DNA of 6,912 bases, from assembly GCA_041175665.1 (NCBI GenBank), contig JBEDEM010000104.1:1-6912 (forward strand), in the 5' to 3' direction. The DNA comes from UBA3064 sp016868095 (GTDB lineage: Bacteria > Pseudomonadota > Gammaproteobacteria > Burkholderiales > Burkholderiaceae_E). Positions within the stretch are counted from its first letter, which is position 1; each line of letters starts with the position of its first letter. Below, piece after piece: positions 5,693 to 6,912 of the stretch. Position numbers and translations under genes: made by a program. The notes below the pieces were generated by a model. It searched no databases. It saw only the letters and a list, made by a program, of their open reading frames with translations, and was not told the DNA's origin.

Positions 5693-6826
5693 ATGGACCG
5701 CGACAAAATTCTCCTCACACCAGGCCCTTTAACAACCACGCTGCGTACGAAGCTGGCGATGCTTCGCGATTGGGGTTCTTGGGATAGCGACTTTAAGCTT
5801 ATAACGGCGAAGGTCTGTCAGCAGTTGTTGCGAATCATTAACGGTGATGACAGCCACGTAGTGGTACCGCTTCAAGGCAGTGGGACTTTTAGTGTGGAGG
5901 CAGCCGTAGCCAGCCTGGTACCCCGCGACGGCCACATCCTGGTGCTCGACAATGGTGCCTATTGCAAGCGTGCGGCCAAGCTCTCCCAAATGATGGGAAG
6001 GCGCTGCACTACGCTCAGTTTTCCTGAAGATCAAGCGGTTTGCCCAGAAACACTCGAGAAGGCTTTGCAAGCCGATCAAAGCATCAGCCATGTCATCCTG
6101 GTTCACTGTGAAACCGGTGCCGGTGTGCTGAATCCACTTGAGGCAGTCGCTCAGCAATGCGAACGTTATAACAAAGGACTTATTGTTGATGCGATGAGTT
6201 CATTTGCTGCGCTTCCGATTGATGCGCAAAAGATTCGCTTTGACGCCTTGATCGCTGCAAGCGGGAAATGCCTTGAAGGAGTGCCCGGCATGGGCTTTGT
6301 TTTTATTCGGAGCGCAGTGCTCAAGGATTGCGAAGGTCAAAGTCAGTCGCTTGCCATGGACCTCTACGATCAGTTCAACTACATGAAGCAAACCGGACAG
6401 TGGCGATTCACGCCACCCACGCACGTGCTTGTCGCACTTGCCGAGGCCATGGATCAATTTGAAGAAGAAGGCGGTCAGCCAGCAAGGCTCAAGCGCTATC
6501 AGTCCAATTGCAAGGCCTTAATCACTGGCATGGCCCGACTCGGCTTTCAAAGCTTTCTGGAACCTTCGATTCAAGCACCTATCATCGTCAGCTTTCATGC
6601 GCCCGCTGAAGCTTGTTACGATTTTCAGGCCTTTTACGCCGCATGCCGAGCACGTGGATTTATTCTTTACCCAGGAAAACTCACCCAGCTTGAGACGTTT
6701 CGGGTGGGTTGTATTGGTGCCATTGACGCCATGGAAATCGAGCAGGCCTTGCAAGCCATTGCACTTGCGATGCAGGACTTAGGCCTACTGAGCGGGGCAC
6801 CTGCGGCTCACTTACGCCCGAATTGA
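5693..6826 (+). CDS. phnW: 2-aminoethylphosphonate:pyruvate transaminase
   Basis: A PLP-dependent class V aminotransferase that moves the amino group of 2-AEP to pyruvate, giving phosphonoacetaldehyde and alanine, the entry step of the pathway. The 377-residue protein opens with the family signature ILLTPGPLTTTLRTK (6-20) and MLRDWGSWDSDF (23-34). PLP contacts include GSGTFSVEA (62-70) and Asp166 in VDAMSS. The Schiff-base lysine is Lys192 in ASGKCLEGVPGMGFV, and Arg337 in FRVGCIG should hold the substrate carboxylate or phosphonate. The residue before Lys192 is Gly where most PhnW proteins I know have Asn. The N-terminus is slightly short but complete; the ATG at 5693 is the only ordinary start downstream of the in-frame TAG at 5681. 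It is divergent from the phnA operon. Related transaminases (serine/alanine-glyoxylate) are alternatives, but the N-terminal signature and the neighbours favour PhnW. Confidence 0.95.
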   Translation: MDRDKILLTPGPLTTTLRTKLAMLRDWGSWDSDFKLITAKVCQQLLRIINGDDSHVVVPLQGSGTFSVEAAVASLVPRDGHILVLDNGAYCKRAAKLSQMMGRRCTTLSFPEDQAVCPETLEKALQADQSISHVILVHCETGAGVLNPLEAVAQQCERYNKGLIVDAMSSFAALPIDAQKIRFDALIAASGKCLEGVPGMGFVFIRSAVLKDCEGQSQSLAMDLYDQFNYMKQTGQWRFTPPTHVLVALAEAMDQFEEEGGQPARLKRYQSNCKALITGMARLGFQSFLEPSIQAPIIVSFHAPAEACYDFQAFYAACRARGFILYPGKLTQLETFRVGCIGAIDAMEIEQALQAIALAMQDLGLLSGAPAAHLRPN

Positions 6827-6912
6827 TGGATTGAAAATTTGAGTAAATAAAGCAGGACCAGTGCGCCGAGTAAGTCGCCCAGCAGCATCGCAGCAAACTC
6901 CTGCCCGTGGTC
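6808..6912 (-). CDS. C-terminal end of a probable membrane protein (partial)
   Basis: The frame is open from the window edge to a TGA at 6810-6808 and encodes 34 residues. It begins DHGQEFAAMLLGD, continues LLGALVLLYLLKF, which looks like the last membrane helix, and ends with a short basic tail SIHQFGRK. The hydrophobic core and positively charged end are typical of an inner-membrane protein. It converges on phnW and overlaps its last 19 bases. The family is not recognisable from this fragment. A transporter for the cassette would be a natural guess from position, but nothing in the sequence shows it. The call rests on the open frame and helix-like composition. Confidence 0.5.
   Translation of the reverse strand, partial: DHGQEFAAMLLGDLLGALVLLYLLKFSIHQFGRK

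Noticed and set aside
5729..6157. A 142-residue - strand open frame inside phnW
   Set aside because: It is antisense to clearly conserved PhnW sequence and has no recognisable domain or ribosome site.
1370..6826. Phosphonatase (PhnX) or C-P lyase pathway
   Set aside because: No HAD-type phosphonatase or C-P lyase subunit is encoded here; the aldehyde dehydrogenase and phosphonoacetate hydrolase define the PhnWAY route.
1..6912. Insertion sequence, CRISPR array, tRNA or rRNA
   Set aside because: No transposase, terminal inverted repeats, spaced direct repeats or RNA-gene landmarks were seen, including at the 1370 junction.

Overview
The window carries a compact 2-aminoethylphosphonate (2-AEP) catabolic cassette of the PhnW-PhnA-PhnY type (transaminase, phosphonoacetate hydrolase, phosphonoacetaldehyde dehydrogenase). 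Next to it lie a truncated type II NADH dehydrogenase and an arsenate reductase. It is bacterial: genes are tightly packed, Shine-Dalgarno-like sites are present and operons are co-directional. The phosphonate genes resemble those of proteobacteria, especially beta/gamma relatives. The arsenate reductase and the NADH dehydrogenase remnant read more like actinobacterial proteins. That lineage impression is family recognition by eye, not a search result.

Layout from left to right: (1) 3-71 (+), the last codons of an unidentified acidic protein, ending exactly where arsC ends from the other side. (2) 72-500 (-), arsC. (3) 561-1355 (-), an NDH-2 C-terminal part lacking the FAD-binding N-terminal domain. 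(4) 1370-5548 (-), a four-gene operon read right to left: phnA (phosphonoacetate hydrolase), phnY (phosphonoacetaldehyde dehydrogenase), a PhnZ-like HD-domain oxygenase and an EamA-type membrane protein. (5) 5549-5692, a divergent control region with several inverted repeats. (6) 5693-6826 (+), phnW. (7) 6808-6912 (-), the last 34 codons of a probable membrane protein that overlaps the phnW 3' end. No gene-free stretch exceeds 144 bases.

The genes form one pathway. PhnW moves the amino group of 2-AEP to pyruvate, giving phosphonoacetaldehyde and alanine. PhnY oxidises the aldehyde to phosphonoacetate with NAD(P)+. PhnA splits the C-P bond to acetate and phosphate. The HD protein retains the diiron-site pattern of PhnZ, so it may open a second, oxidative C-P cleavage route. 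Its usual partner, an Fe/2-oxoglutarate hydroxylase, is absent from the window. The EamA protein is a candidate transporter.

The points most worth checking are the HD oxygenase without its hydroxylase, the junction at about 1310-1372 where the cassette meets an NDH-2 lacking about 150 residues, the change in base composition across that junction, and the dyads in the divergent promoter region.
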